Below are positions 47,701 to 60,199 of a stretch of DNA of 64,000 nucleotides, piece by piece; positions within the stretch are counted from its first letter, which is position 1, and every line of letters starts with the position of its first letter. The translations under genes were made by a program, and so were the position numbers. The stretch covers positions 38,501 through 102,500 of the forward strand of contig CM041540.1 of assembly GCA_023238725.1 (NCBI GenBank), given 5' to 3'. The DNA comes from Scortum barcoo. Taxonomy: Eukaryota > Chordata > Actinopteri > Centrarchiformes > Terapontidae. Under the pieces are notes generated by a model. That model had not been told where the DNA came from. It did not search any database and saw only the letters and a list, made by a program, of their open reading frames with translations.

Positions 47701-48840
47701 AGAGTAATAATAAGGCTTTCAAATGAGCTGTAGCCCTCTTTAGGCCAGAGAATTTATTAATAGGGCTGAATTAAAAATGGCTGCAACTCCACCTCCTCGT
47801 CCAGTGTCTCGAGGAACATGAATGTTAGAATGACTCGGTGGAGTGGATTCATTTAGGCTAACAAATTCTTCCTGACCTAGCCAGGTCTCAGTAAGGCAGA
47901 ACAGGTCTATATCAGAGTCTGATATCAAATCATTTATCAGAACAGCCTTAGAGGCCAGAGATCTGATGTTTAAGAGGCCACACTTAATTTTCTTATTATG
48001 CTGTCGCTGAGTTGCTACAGCAGTTGTGTTAATTTTTATTAGATTTTTCTGAATGACTCCCCTTTTTGGTTTTGGTTATCATATTTACGCTTATCCTTTG
48101 CCAGTAGTTTTAAATTTGACTTCGATGTCGCCCGCTCTGGCCGCAGCGATGCATCTGACTGTTCCCCGGTGTCTAAGCTAACTTCACGTGTCGGACTGTG
48201 GAGCTGCCAATAACCAGAGCTGGTTTGTCAGCGGGTGTGTCGCTGAGGGGGGAGAATTTATTAGCTAGCAAAGTGCTTGGTGGTGAACCTTGGTGGACTT
48301 TTTTGAGCTCTGCCTCCTTCGAACAGTCACCCAGCCGCCCGGCTGCTCGGGGTCTGCCGGGGGAGTGATAGCTGATGCTAACCCTGCACTCGGCCGGCTC
48401 GCACCGGCTACTGGGGACTGGCTAACTACGCTAGCATAACTGCTAACATTGGTGCCGAGCCGCTTCTCTAACTCTGTCTGAAAAAATCATTTAAACTACA
48501 TTTATTACAGGTACCATTTACACTAAAGGAGGCAGAGGAGTAGCTAAACATCTGACACACTGAGCAAGAGAGAGGAGAGAAGGAGGGAGAGCTAATAAGA
48601 GATAGTTTATGGGGCTAACCACTGAACCTAATTAAAGAGTTTTAGGCAAAATTTAAGCTTTTGGACAACTAAAAAGTCGCTAGCCTTAGATAAGATCTGC
48701 TGCGGTGGTTAGACGCAGTTGTACAAAATTTAGAGAGTATTTAAGAAAATTATGCTCTGGAGTCTCAAGACTATTCACACAGCTCTAGCGCAAGGAGAAC
48801 AGGAAATGACGCAATATGCTCACCGTAGCACGTAGGACGT
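44774..48840 (-). mobile_element. Large L2-type LINE, inactive
   Basis: In the - direction there is a GC-rich 5' region (48840-48100). Endonuclease pieces follow (IDLFCLTETWL near 47890, DTGRGGGVAAIF). The reverse transcriptase reads AVIKPLIKKPTLD, LANYRPISNLPFLSKILEK, FQSGFRAHHSTETAL, VLVLLDLSAAFDTVDHHIL, HGVPQGSVL, then after a frameshift FHCYADDTQLYLS. The C-terminus has LVHAFVSSRLDYCNSLLSG, LQLVQNAAARVLT and ALWNQLP-like sequence, ending NRLKTFLFDKAYS near 45630. The 3' UTR (45625-44774) ends in AAATTTGAATTTGAGG. The endonuclease-RT linker near 47050-47700 carries stops. Confidence 0.85.
45350..45475. repeat. TTTAACCAA/TTTAACCAC tandem repeat
   Basis: About 13 degenerate 9-10-base units inside the 3' UTR region of the L2-type LINE. 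Confidence 0.9.
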
Positions 48841-48877
48841 CAGGTTTAATCAGTCAAAATCTGATTTCTTAGATCTT

Positions 48878-48883
48878 TTTATT
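48878..48883 (-). terminator. Candidate drd4 polyadenylation signal
   Basis: TTTATT on + reads AATAAA on -, about 670 bases past the drd4 stop and just before the 5' end of the L2-type LINE. Confidence 0.3.
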
Positions 48884-49306
48884 CTTCTCATAATAACAAA
48901 GGTTGTTTCAACTACATTTCACCACACTCACCTTCACAGATAAAAATACTACAAACAAGATTTTCTCTTTAGTAAACTTCACCACAATATTTGTGTGTTT
49001 CTTTACACAAACTTTCATGGGAACACTCAGTTTTTTGTTTTACCATATATTGATCTATCATATTTATGCCTTCTGTACTAGTCACAAAAATATTCATCAA
49101 CACTTTCCTGTAAAAGCAAATAAAAATAAATGGACACTTCTGTAGAAACCTGCATGTTGGAACAACAACAGCAACATGAAAATATTCAGTTATCAAAGAA
49201 CATTTATAATTCAGCACGAGTTCACATATTTTATGCCTCTGGGCGAACTATTGATCTGCTTTAATTATACCACACGAGTAATTTCACATGATTAAACCCT
49301 TCAAAA

Positions 49307-49372
49307 TAAGAAAGTGACATAAAAAACCTTCAAAATAAAAAAGTGACATAAAAAACCTTCAAAATAAGAGAC
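49307..49372. repeat. 30-bp tandem repeat downstream of drd4
   Basis: Two and a half units on CAAAATAAGAAAGTGACATA with AAAAACCTT. Probably within the drd4 3' UTR. Confidence 0.8.
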
Positions 49373-49552
49373 TATCAGAGAGTTTCAGTCCAGCTGAGAT
49401 CTAAACTAAGGCTTTGGTCAGAAACCTTCTTCATGACAGTTTACAGGGAAAATTTTTGGATGCTTGGAGAGTTTTTAAAGAACATTCAGACCTGCAGATG
49501 AAATGATAAAATCTGGAGACGTCTGAGACCCAGTTTAAGGAACGTTTCTGTT

Positions 49553-52500
49553 TCATGTCCGACAGCAGAGCAGCTTGTGAAAGACGTTTCTGAACTCAGC
49601 GTTGAAGGCGGTGTAGATGATTGGGTTGACGGCGCTGTTGACGTAGCCGAGCCACGTTACCACGGAGATCAGGGTGGGGGTAATGTCACATGACTGACAC
49701 AACACCTTGGTGACATGGACGACAAAAAAAGGTGTCCAACAGGCGAGAAACACACCTGGAGACACAGAAAACAAACAGAGGGATTTATCTGAGTAACTGA
49801 AGATATAGAAGAACCTTATAAATATAAGATTGTATCATCTACATAAATATACAGTATTTTATAACTGCACTTCAGAGTAATAATATTGTTTAGGTAGATT
49901 CTGGTTTAATCGATTTTCAAGAAGTTAATGAACAAACATTTAAAGTTGTTTCACTACAAAGAGTGTCAATCTAAAGAGGAGTTCAGGTATACAGATGCAA
50001 CACCTGATACACCAAGAATTTAAATATATAAATGTTTAAATTAAATATATTTAGATAGGATATGTAATGCAGATTATGTTTTCCCACCCACTGCAGATAC
50101 AAAACTGAATGACAGCTGTTCTGTAACCTCTGACCTACATTTCAAGGATTAAAGTTACATCACTGCTTTATGTACCCCAAACAATCAACACATCACAAAA
50201 GCTTTAAACTACCCTAAGTCTGTTCAATTAATTCATGCGTCACATTTTTACCCTCAGCAGTTTATGCACTTTATGTACTAAATGCTTTTACTTTATTGAG
50301 ATTACTCTGGTGAGTTCAGAGCAACGCGGGAACTTTGGTTGAAACATACAAAGTATAATCTGTTTTATTTAAGTTTGATCAATAATAGTATGATTACAAC
50401 TTTTTCCTCAGACTTTGAACTTCCTCCAAGTTAAGATCCAAAAATCACAACAGCAATGTTGGATCATTTTGTTTGTGTTGCACATGTTGTGTGGTTTCCT
50501 GCTATTCTTCCAGAGAAATGGATGAATACATTGATGAGAAAAGTAAGATAAGATAATCTTTTATTGATCCCACAGTTGGGGAAATTACAACTGTTACAAT
50601 AGCTCAAAAAACAACAATTAAAGACAGAGATTAAATAATAGAGAGAATATAAACACAAAACAACCTTTTCCTGTGTTTTTTATGTACAATAAATAGTACA
50701 ACAGTAATAGTAATCATAAGAAGAGCCAGTATTTACATACACAGCCTCACCCAGTTAGATGTGCAGTGGTGAGGTGTTATTGCACAGGTGAATATGGATC
50801 TAGGTGTTGCTACACAGATGTTTGTTGTTATTGAACAGATATGATTTCACAGTATATGTAATGAGTGGAATGAAAAAAAGACCATAAAGTGCATCACTAG
50901 GACCTCAGTAAACATCAGTTCATTGATGAACATCAGTAAACATCAGCGCAGTGATGAACATCAGTAAACATCTGTCCTGCTGTGGTATGAAATTGTTTGT
51001 TACAATGACAAAGATTCATAGTGCAGCATTAAACAGTCTGACAGGTGTTTGGGATGAAGGACCTGCAGAAGCGCTCTTTCCTACACCTGTTACTGAAGGA
51101 GCTGCTTAAGGTCTGATGCAGAGGGGGTGGGGGGGGTGTTGTCCATGGTTGTGGACAGTTTGGCCAGAGCTCTCCTCTCCCCCATCACCTCGATGGAGTC
51201 CAGGGGGCAGACACAGACTGAGATAGACTGGATGTTCACTGGTGCAATGTTGGATGAGGGTTTCCTGCTGAAGGTCGATAACCATCTCCTTTGTCTTGCT
51301 GGCATTGACTTGAAGGTGATTCAGCTCACACCAGTCGACAAAGTCCATGATGACCTTCCTGTACTCACAGTCGTTCCCCTCTGACACACATCCCACAATG
51401 GCAGTGTCAGTCGGAGAACTTCTGGAGGTGGCAACTGTCCGTGGAGTACGTGAAGTCCGATGTGTACAGGGTGAAGAGGAAAGGTGAGAGGACTGTTCCC
51501 TGGGGGGCACCTGTGCTGCAGACCACCACATCGGACACACAGTCCTGCAGCCTCACAAACTGGGGTCTGTCAGTGAGGTAGTTGGTGACCCCTGGTCACT
51601 GGCCCCCGCTCTCTCCAGCTTCACCCTGAGCAGTGAGGGGTGGATGGTGTTGAAAGCGCTGGAGAAGTCAAAAAAGGTAATCCTCACAGTGTTTCCAGCG
51701 TCCTCCAGGTGAGACAGGGATCTCTGCAGCAGGTAGATGACAGGCATCATCCACCCCAATGCCGGGTTGGTATGCAAACTGCAGGGGATCCATGTTTGGG
51801 CTCACCAGGGGGCGGAGGTGCCTGAGGACGATCCTCTCCAGTGCCTTCATCAGGTGAGATGTTAAGGGCCACGGGTCTGAAGTGGTTGGGCTTCCTTGGG
51901 GCGCGAAGTTTTGGGGACTGGAACCACACAAGAAGTCTTCCACAGGACAGGAACTCTTTCCAGACAGGCTCAGGTTGAAGATGTAGCAGACCACCTGACA
52001 GAGCTGGTCTGCACAGGCCCGGAGGAGTCTGGAGCTGATGCCGTCAGGACCCGTGGCTTTCCTGGCTTTGATCTTCTTCAGCTGCGTTCTCACCTGATCC
52101 ACTGTAGGTGTGAGGAGATTAGGAGAGGGAGGGGGTGGAGGTGAGGAGCACTGTTGGTGGAGGTGTTGATGGTGGTGAGGGGGCGTGCAGGCAGAGGGAG
52201 CTGGAGGTGGGCTGGTCTGTGCTCAGGCTGAGGGGGGTGGAGGTGGGCCCAGTATCAAATCTGTTGAAGAACAGATTTAGCTTGTTGGCCCAGTCTCTAT
52301 CTCCAGGTTCAGGGTTCCTCCTCTTGCCATTACCCTTGTCCTGAGATAGCTTGGAGTCCCTCTCCAAACCTCCCTCGCGTTGTTTTGCTGCAGGTGGTCC
52401 TCCATTTTCCTTTTCCATTTTCAAACAAACAAAAGGTCCAACACAGTTCATGTGAACTGTTTCCAGCATCAGTCTAATTTAATTTTGAGTCATTACAAAG

Positions 52501-55500
52501 AAGTTAGAGAGGTTGTGGTGGACACCTTCACAGCTTGTCTGCTGCTTTATGAAACTATTTTATGATCTTATGTAGACTTTCAGAGCTTTTCGTTAACGTT
52601 AGAGAAAGATTGTGATCTGGTTTATTTCAGACTTCAGTGTCCACTGAACCACCATCTTTCACTGACAGAGTGTCTCTTGACTAAACCACAGACAGAAAAA
52701 AATCTGAAACTCGACAACCTGCAGAATCACAATCAGGTTTTTAGGTGCTATGTAAGTTTATACATACTGAGAATGTGCATTGATATGTTGGTGCATCACG
52801 ATAAATATAGTAAGGAGAAGATATAAAGAAAGATGAAGGCAAGTGCTGCAAGTAAATCACCTCTGACCATCTTTAACCATCCAACACTGGACTCGACACA
52901 AAAACTACAATCAACAACAAAATGAGTTCAAACCAGATCTCATCATATAGACATGTTTTTAAAAGCTGCTACTGAGATTGTAAAGTGGTTTTCACAGAGA
53001 TCGATAGAAGCAGTTTTTACTGAGAAGATCACATCCTCACTCTGCGTTACAGTAAAACATGAAAAACAGTTTGTGTAGAGAAGAAACTTCCAGCTGAGAG
53101 AGAAGAAAATCTCTCATTTAACTGGAACAAACACAGCAGAGTTTGTTCACAGTGTGGAGTTCCCTCCTGCAGAGACACATTCAGTTTATATTCAACAACA
53201 CTGAGCCATATTCGGTTATATCCATTAACACTGGCAGCTAACAGAGGCCGACAGACTGACTGTGGGTAATGACTTTATACCAAAAGATGCATAACATTCA
53301 TGTCTCTGCATTCATATGAATCCAAATGACCACTTACACAGACTGTGGTGTAATGTGTGTTAACAGGTATATATGCCCGTTTCCTTACTGTCTGCTTTAG
53401 ATGACAGAACAACAGAAGACAAAGTAGAAACGTTTCAAAACAACATGACAACAACTGAGAAAAGACGAAAAAAGAAGATTAATTTTTGTTATCTTATCAA
53501 TAAAGACAATTACTGTTTTAACCCTTTCAGTGCCAAAAATCTGTACAACCACAGAAATAGAACTGAAAGATTATTAATCAATAATTTGTTTATTGGCACA
53601 AAATAAATCATTAAAACATTTTGATAACTGAAAAATTCCTGTTAAAACAAGAGGTACAAATATGGTGCTCGGTACCTGATATCCACCTGACAGACAGAAA
53701 CTTTTTTAAATTTTCACATTTAAAAAGAAAACCTTGAAGGAGGTCGAAGCGTCCAGTGTTGATTTGGAAGGAGTCAGAGACTCTTTCTGCACTCATACGG
53801 AGGCCAAGCAGGTCCAGACGTACAAGTTGTTGTAAATGTGGAACCAGTTCCTCTGAGATCTGGTCTGGTTCCTGGTCTGGTCCCACTAAGGTAGAAAATT
53901 CACTTTTTCTGTACCTGCAGAGGTTTGATGTGAGTCAGGTGTAGTTTTTACTGGTTTTATCTCACATTCTTGGTTTCAGCTGTAATTTAATGTTGGGTTA
54001 ATGCTCTTTTTATCCTTTTCCTGTGTTTTTAGTCTTATAAGTTTTATGTCTGTTTAACTTTTTGAATTTTGCCTTTGCTGTTACTGTGGTGTGTTCAGAG
54101 GACGCTCTCAAAGGAGAGCCAATATAAATAAAAGGTTGACTGAAAGATACTCACCAACGACGACTGGCAGGACCTTCATGGCTTTCCGCTCCCTCCCGCT
54201 GACTCTGCTGCTCTTACTGTTTCTTCTTCCTCTCTTTGCAGCATTTGTCTTCATCAGGCCGTTCTGCGTCCTGCTGTCTCCTTCCCTTCTCTCCGTGGGA
54301 TCGCCGTCCGACACGCTGTCCATTTGTGTCGTCATCGGGTCGCTTTCTGCTGCAGCCGTTGCCCCGTCCTGCTGCTCCTCCACCACCGGGGTTGCAGAGG
54401 GCGTCATCATAGAGACAGCGGACGGAGAGGCGGGGCTGAGGCTGGCTGGCGTGGCGTATACAACTTTCTCTCGACTCCCAGTGGTTGTGGCTTTAGCTCG
54501 CCGTAAAGCCGAGCTGAGACGTAAAGAGAGCGCTCGCCGACTTGCTCGACCTGCCTGAGATCGACTCCGGCCACTCCATCGCCGCAGACCTCGAAACATC
54601 CAGTAATACAAGAAGAGCATGACGGGACAAGGCACGAAGAAGGAGCAGATGGACGAGTACACCACGAAGCGGTCGTCCTCCAGTTTGCACACACTCGGAT
54701 CGCGACCCGGGACCTGGTTCAGACCAAAGATGACGGGACTCGCCACACCCAGAGACAACACCCAGGTAGCAGTGATGAGTGCGAGCTGACGGACACTGAA
54801 CTGGTTCCTGTTGTACTTCAGAGGGACCACCACTGCGATGTACCTGAAATACAACAGAGATGATGCCAAGACGGACACTCAGATTTAATATTCAGTTCTT
54901 AGTTTTGTATTTGGAGTCTGGTGGAGGATTGAACCATGTCAGGCTGGATGAAATGATGGTACTAAAGATGAGGTCTGAACCTTTTCTCCAGCTTACTGGA
55001 TGGAGGCATCACTTGTCATGTCTGTTAAGTTTCATGTCTGTCATGTTTCTGTTTCCTGTTCTGGCGTGTCTGTTTTATTTTGAAATCCCTAACTCTCCTC
55101 TCGTTTCAGGTCCCTTAACTTCCTTGCCCATTGTGTGTTTCCCGCCGTTGTGATTGTCTGCCCCGCCCTAATTGTTTCCACCTGTTGCCCATTAACTCAT
55201 GTGTATATATTGTCTGCGTTTCCCCTGTCTCGTCGCCAGGTTGTCAAATGTACCTTATGTGTCAGGTCCTTGTCTTGTCTCTGTGTGCATTCAACTCAAG
55301 CCTCAAGAACTCTACAACCACAATTTGAATTTGTAAGATCTTTTATTAAAATCTTTAAAACCACGACTGTGTTCTGTCCTGCATTTGGGTTCACCTGCCT
55401 GGTCCACGATCCGTAACATCACTCTCTAGTTTGTTGATCTTTTGTTTCAAACTACATAATCAGACTAACGGTGAGGTGATAAGCAGATCATGTATTCAAT

Positions 55501-56766
55501 AAACAATGCTTGACTTTAAGTCTGCACCCACATTTAATTATCAAAAACGTCTCATACACATCTGACTTCTTCTCTTTGGATGTTTTCCTGATTGAATCTC
55601 GTAGTGATGCTGAACTCCTGAGTCATCATCTGGCTGCAGGAAGCTAAATATTTTCACAATTTACTTGCTGTGTGACTGCTGACCTACAAATATACAACTC
55701 TGTGGTAGATTTAATCACCCATTATCTCATGAACAAGGTGTTAAAAGCATGACTGCTGCTCTATAAATACAATAAAAGCTTAAACTCAAATATATAGTCT
55801 ATATAGACCTCAGTTAAGATGAACTGAAAGAACAATGATGCTGAAAGGTGGATGAAAATATATGAAATGAGAATCATTTATCTTTTACAGCTCTGTCTTC
55901 AAGACTTGTTAAATTCTTTTAAATAATATTTACTGTAAGAAAGAGATTCAACATATAATCGTGGCTGCTGAGTGTTTTGTGATTTTTTTTATGATCAAAC
56001 CTGAAGTTGTGAAATTTGAAAATCTGAATTAATTGTGTTGCCAGTTCTGTTGTCCCTGTATGATGGAGGTCATCACATTGTAATTAGTGGGACTTATTAC
56101 TCATGCTGTAAGAGTAGTAGTTTAAAACTGGATTAGAATATCTGAGATTATCTTAACTACACTTTTAGATCAAGGTTTGACCTTCAGAGAGAAAGATTCT
56201 GGACTCACCTGTCCACGCTGATGGCACACAGGTTGAGGATGGAGGCGGTGCACAGCATCACATCCATGGTCATCAGAGCATCACAGATGTATGTGCTCAA
56301 TGTCCAGATACCTCCCAGAAACTAAACACAACACGATCAAACACACCAAATCACCTAAATGATGCAGTATCTTCATAGTGCATCACTCCTCACAAACACA
56401 CCAAGTCCTCACTAAGCTCAGAATAAAGCTAACATGTCGTCATTAAGCTGGGGTAAAGTCGTACATACTGACCTCAGAGTAAAGCTAACGTGGTCTTTAA
56501 GATGAGGTAAAATTGTACATACTGACCTCAGAGTAGACGTAGAGTGGCAGAACCAGCACTGCCAGCAGCAGGTCAGCCACCGCCAAGCTGATGATGAAGT
56601 AGTTGGTGGCAGTTTTCAGGGAGCGCTCGGTGAGCACGCTCAGACACACCAGGATGTTCCCCAGGATGATGACCAGGATTAGGGGGACACCAAGGACCAG
56701 GGCCAGGTAGTTATAGTCCTTCAGGTGCATCTCACCTGGAGGGCTGCCCGTTGTCACATTATCCAT
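49553..56766 (-). CDS. drd4: D4-type dopamine receptor, complete four-exon coding sequence
   Basis: Class A GPCR of the D2-like group, coupling to Gi/o. Exons in gene order: 56527-56766, 56209-56321, 54155-54843, 49553-49755. Phases agree, giving 414 residues. The start ATG (MDNVTTG) is followed by a possible N-glycosylation site, NVT. TM1 has GNILV and TM2 LAVADLLLA. TM3 has Cys93, the amine-binding Asp100 (TMDVMLCTAS) and DRY at 117-119. ECL2 has a Cys in SVCKLEDD. TM5 has the YSSICSF serines, TM6 CWTPFFVVH and TM7 NSAVNPIIY. The short tail ends LLCCRT, as in D2-like receptors. The third loop is long, Ser/Arg-rich, and lacks the mammalian 48-bp proline-rich repeats. Which fish paralogue it is (drd4a, drd4b or the D4-related sequence) cannot be decided here. 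Intron 3 holds a Rex1 element and intron 2 a solo LTR. Confidence 0.95.
50541..52425 (-). mobile_element. Rex1 LINE, 5'-truncated, in drd4 intron 3
   Basis: - strand reverse transcriptase: LQQNNARE (52390), RDWANKLNLFFNRFD (52270), KARKATGPDGISSRLLRACA (52040), DPLQFAYQPGIG, FFDFSSAFNTIHPSLL (51650), then GAPQGTVLSPFLFTLYTSDF and LQKFSDTAIVG-like sequence (51400-51510) and LNHLQVNASKTKEMVIDLQQ. The KFSDDTA block is shifted by an indel. The 3' UTR ends in CCAACTGTGGGATCAATAAA and AGATTATCTTATCTTA. Several frameshifts make it dead. These blocks are characteristic of Rex1/Babar elements of teleosts. Confidence 0.85.
52426..54154 (-). other. Remainder of drd4 intron 3, no gene recognised
   Basis: AT-rich intronic sequence with no conserved frame and no clear transposon. 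Confidence 0.55.
55014..55418 (+). mobile_element. Solo LTR with perfect 5-bp duplication in drd4 intron 2
   Basis: A 405-bp block starting TGTCATGTCTG and ending GATCCGTAACA, flanked on both sides by TCACT (55009-55013 and 55419-55423). It contains a TATA-like TGTATATATTG at about 55201, a polyadenylation-like TATTAAAATC at about 55343, and CTGCATTTGGGTTCAC near its end. That arrangement resembles Gypsy-type LTRs of fish. No internal element sequence is present, so this is the product of LTR-LTR recombination. Confidence 0.85.
55424..56208 (-). other. Remainder of drd4 intron 2
   Basis: AT-rich, no gene or repeat family recognised. Confidence 0.55.
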
Positions 56767-57004
56767 GATGGAGGCCCCAAACACAGCTTCTGCACTGCAC
56801 TCAGCATCTGGACACAACAAATAATTTACAGTCCGAGTGTCTACAGAGATCCATGGATGTTCAGATCGATAACCTGCATCAGTCTCACCTTGTCGTTACC
56901 TGTCCCAGGTGTTGGCTCTGTACTCTGTTTGTTTCAGTGTCAGAGGTTTGACAGCAGACTGAATTTATGTTCTTCACATTTTTCTCTTCACTTATCATGA
57001 TGGG

Positions 57005-58800
57005 ATCCACTGGTTGATGATGGTGGCTGCAAATGATAAACAAGGAAATGGAGATTATTTGAACTCAGTCACGCACACATGCACACACTGTCCTGCTGCC
57101 CAAAAGAAATCATTAGAGCATCAAAAATGGATTCATCTGCTGCTGAAAATAGTTCCTAACAAAAGCAAGATTTCTCCTTCTTAAAAATCACAGTGAGCAG
57201 CTGTTTAAAATTACAGAGTCTTTCTTAAACATGTTTTGTGTTTTTGAAAAATCTGAATCCTGCTAGTTTCCTCTGACAGTCCAAACATCTGTACATTGAA
57301 TTGGAAAGTGTAAATTTCTGTAAAAATTCTGTGTAGAGTGCTGAGGAGGATTATGGATCATCTATCACAGTTTACATACTGTTTCAGGAGCAAGTTTCTA
57401 ATCAGAAATGACTTGAATTATTGTGGATGACCTTCAGATAACTTCCAGACATGATTTATAATCTTGTAAACATTTTTGGATCTGAGTCACAAACACAGGG
57501 TACTGAGCATGCTGCTCTCTTATTTTGGCAGTCATATAAGGAAGTGGAGTAGGTTGTGTTAAATGTCTGAGGTATTGTTTGGTGAAGTGTCTCCTCTCAG
57601 AGTGAATTAGATCACAGAGCTGTAGATTAGATCACAGAGCTACTCTCATCCTGTGATGCTGCTCTCCAACAGCTTCACCGTTACCATGACGGCCAGCAAA
57701 GAGGACCAACACAAAGTATACACAACCTGATTTAAAATATACACAACTTACATTAACAGCTTCACCGCTGCTGTGATGGCCAGAGGGGACAACAAGCAGC
57801 TAAAACAATCAAATATAATAAATATACAGCAGCTCAAAGCTTCACCTGTGAAATATATCACACTGACCTGAAGGACCGTCACTTTTTCTGAAGACATTCA
57901 GGGTGCATCCACTGACTTTCCTCTGCTATCAACACGAGGTTCACATTTCTAGTTTTTAGATAAATATCTGAACATGGATTAGCAGGTGGTTTGGTTCAGA
58001 CAGGTTCGAATACCTCTGTTTGCTCTTAACAGCCTCAGCTGTAAGCATGGATGCAGACTATGAGTCTGGTTTAAAATAATATTTCATTTTGCCACGATGC
58101 CCACAGAGAAGGACAAGCACCTCCTGTAAACACAGGTCTGACCTTCTCACAAATAAATGACCTTCCTTGGTTTTTAAAGACAGCCATTTCAACCAGGAGA
58201 AACATGGAAATCTACATAACTGTTACCACCTGACTTTAACCACAAAGTCAAAGAGGAAACACAGAATGAGAGGTCAAACTGGAGAGTCGGCTGTGTTTAG
58301 TTTGTGTGATGGGTGGATAAAAGAGCGCAGAGGCATCGCAGCAGAAAGTTTCTCCTCCTCTCTACACCTTCAACCACAAATCTGTCACCGCACTGTCACT
58401 GAATGAGACCAGAAACCAGAGAAACACACTGCAGGTTCAGTTTCTGCCTGAGGCTCAAACAGTCTTCAGAGACCTGCAGAGCTGAAAGCAACACATACTG
58501 GAAGTGTTGGAGGACTCGGGCAGGTTGACCACCTGTTTCATCGAGTTACTAAATGACCTGCAGAGTTCGGATGGTACATGCAGAAACATCATCTGGCAGC
58601 GAGCTGCAATAATCTGGGCGTGAGGTGACGACAGCCTGGGACAGAATCTGCTCCAAGTCCTGGTGAGGAGCAGACGTATCCTCCTGATGTTGTGGACGAT
58701 AAATCCTCAGGACCGAGTTGTTTCAGCGATGTTAGTAGTGACGGAAAGTTGGTCTTCCAGTGTCACATCCCAGTTCCTTACGGTCCAAGTGGGATACCTA
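57005..58800. other. drd4 upstream region, no gene recognised
   Basis: Probable drd4 5' UTR and promoter sequence near the gene, then unclassified intergenic DNA. It includes two similar CAGCTTCACCG-centred blocks at about 57667 and 57758 (local duplication). Confidence 0.5.
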
Positions 58801-59180
58801 CAAGTTCTTAATGGTGAAAAAGAGGTCATAAACAGAGATTCAGAGAAGAGCTGTTGACACCTGGTTTCAGACACAGATCTGGTTCAGTGTCATCTGAAGA
58901 GTTGTGGTAAGAAAACTGAGCGAGTGGATTACTGAGTCGAGCGACTCTGTGTTCAGAGAAAGAGGAGTGGACCCAGAACAGAACCTTGAGGGGCCCCAGC
59001 ACTGAGGTCACAAGGTTCAGACACAGATTTTACAGAAGTCCCCCTGTAATTATGATCCTTAAGGTAGGGTATGAACAAACAGAGTGGAAAGCCCAGGCTC
59101 CCAGTGCTTTGTGGTTCACTGTGCCAAACACTGCTGAAAGGTCCAACAAGATGACAACAGAGGTCAGGGAGCTCCTCTGT
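58800..59180 (-). mobile_element. Degenerate L2-type LINE reverse-transcriptase fragment
   Basis: The - strand reads VILLDLSAVFGTVNH near 59130 (compare LLDLSAAFDTVDH in the L2 copy at 46690). HKALGAWAFHSV and SVLGPLKVLFWVHSS-like pieces follow, broken by stops. The second residue of the FD pair has become G. Only the central reverse-transcriptase part survives. Confidence 0.65.
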
Positions 59181-59499
59181 GATGACAGGCTGACCAGTGA
59201 TGGAAGAAGTGAGACAAGTGTGTATTCTTTACATCTGTAGTACTGATGTGGATGTTTTTTTATTTAGTTTTTAGTTTAGTTTTTTTTTTAATGATATCAT
59301 GGTAAGTTCATCCAGGGAGCATTTTGCCCCCAAAACAGATTGGCAAAATACAGTTCATATTCAACAGCATCTTCAAGGTCATTTGTCAACATTTAGAAAA
59401 AAATGCTTTCCCCAAAATGATGCAAGAGAGAATAGGGGGACACCTTCCATCAAACTTGACTTGATAGGTGCCCCCCCCCCCCAACGTTATGTAAGCTAG

Positions 59500-60085
59500 A
59501 TGAAGACCCTCTGGCAGCGGGTGGCGGTAGCGGGTGGCAGCGGCGAAGACCCTCTGGCAGCCGGCGGTGAAGCTCAAGACAAAGGCTGAACCCCCCTGGC
59601 GAAGACGAAGCTCCTCTGGCGGCCAGCGGCAGCAGTGAAGATGAAGCTCCTCTGGCGGCTGGTGGTGGAGGCGGAGGCTGAACCCCTCAGGAGGCCAATG
59701 GCGGAGGCGAAGGCTGGAACCCTCAGGAGGCCGACAGCGGAGGCGGGACCCCTCAGGCAGTGTGTTGGTGGGAACGGCCGATGGAGATCCAGAGAGTTCA
59801 GGCAGGGTGTCGGTGGAAACGGCCGACGGAGAGACCCACAGAGTCCAGGCTGGCTGTCAGTGGAGAAGGTCCCCGACGAGGAACTGGGTTCTGGTGTCAG
59901 GCCGACAACTGAGGCTCTGAAGATAATGTCGGACGGACCGCCAATGGAGGGCAAACAGGTTCTAGTGGGGGCTCAGGGGTGCTGGACAGGGCAGCCTCTA
60001 GGGCGCTGGGAAGCTCAGCCTCTGTGGCGCTGGGCTGGTGAGAGTTCATTGGGAACTATGCTTTCCCTAACTGCCTCCCCGAGAT
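59500..60085. repeat. GC-rich block of imperfect repeats of unknown origin
   Basis: Imperfect units on GGCGGAGGCGAAGGCTGAAC and CCCTCAGGAGGCC. It is open for 289 codons on + and 126 on -. Composition and periodicity differ sharply from the surroundings. The frames show no domain I recognise and run into a (TA)n tract, so I treat it as transposon-derived or simple repeat and not a gene. Confidence 0.5.
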
Positions 60086-60099
60086 CCAGGGAAGATAGC

Positions 60100-60101
60100 C
60101 A

Positions 60102-60195
<94 letters not shown>
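60100..60195. repeat. (TA)n microsatellite, imperfect palindrome
   Basis: About 47 TA units interrupted once by CACA near the centre. Confidence 0.95.
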
Positions 60196-60197
<2 letters not shown>

Positions 60198-60199
60198 TT

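Noticed and set aside
54091..54558. 155-codon + strand frame with a hydrophobic start
   Set aside because: Antisense of the drd4 exon encoding the third intracellular loop.
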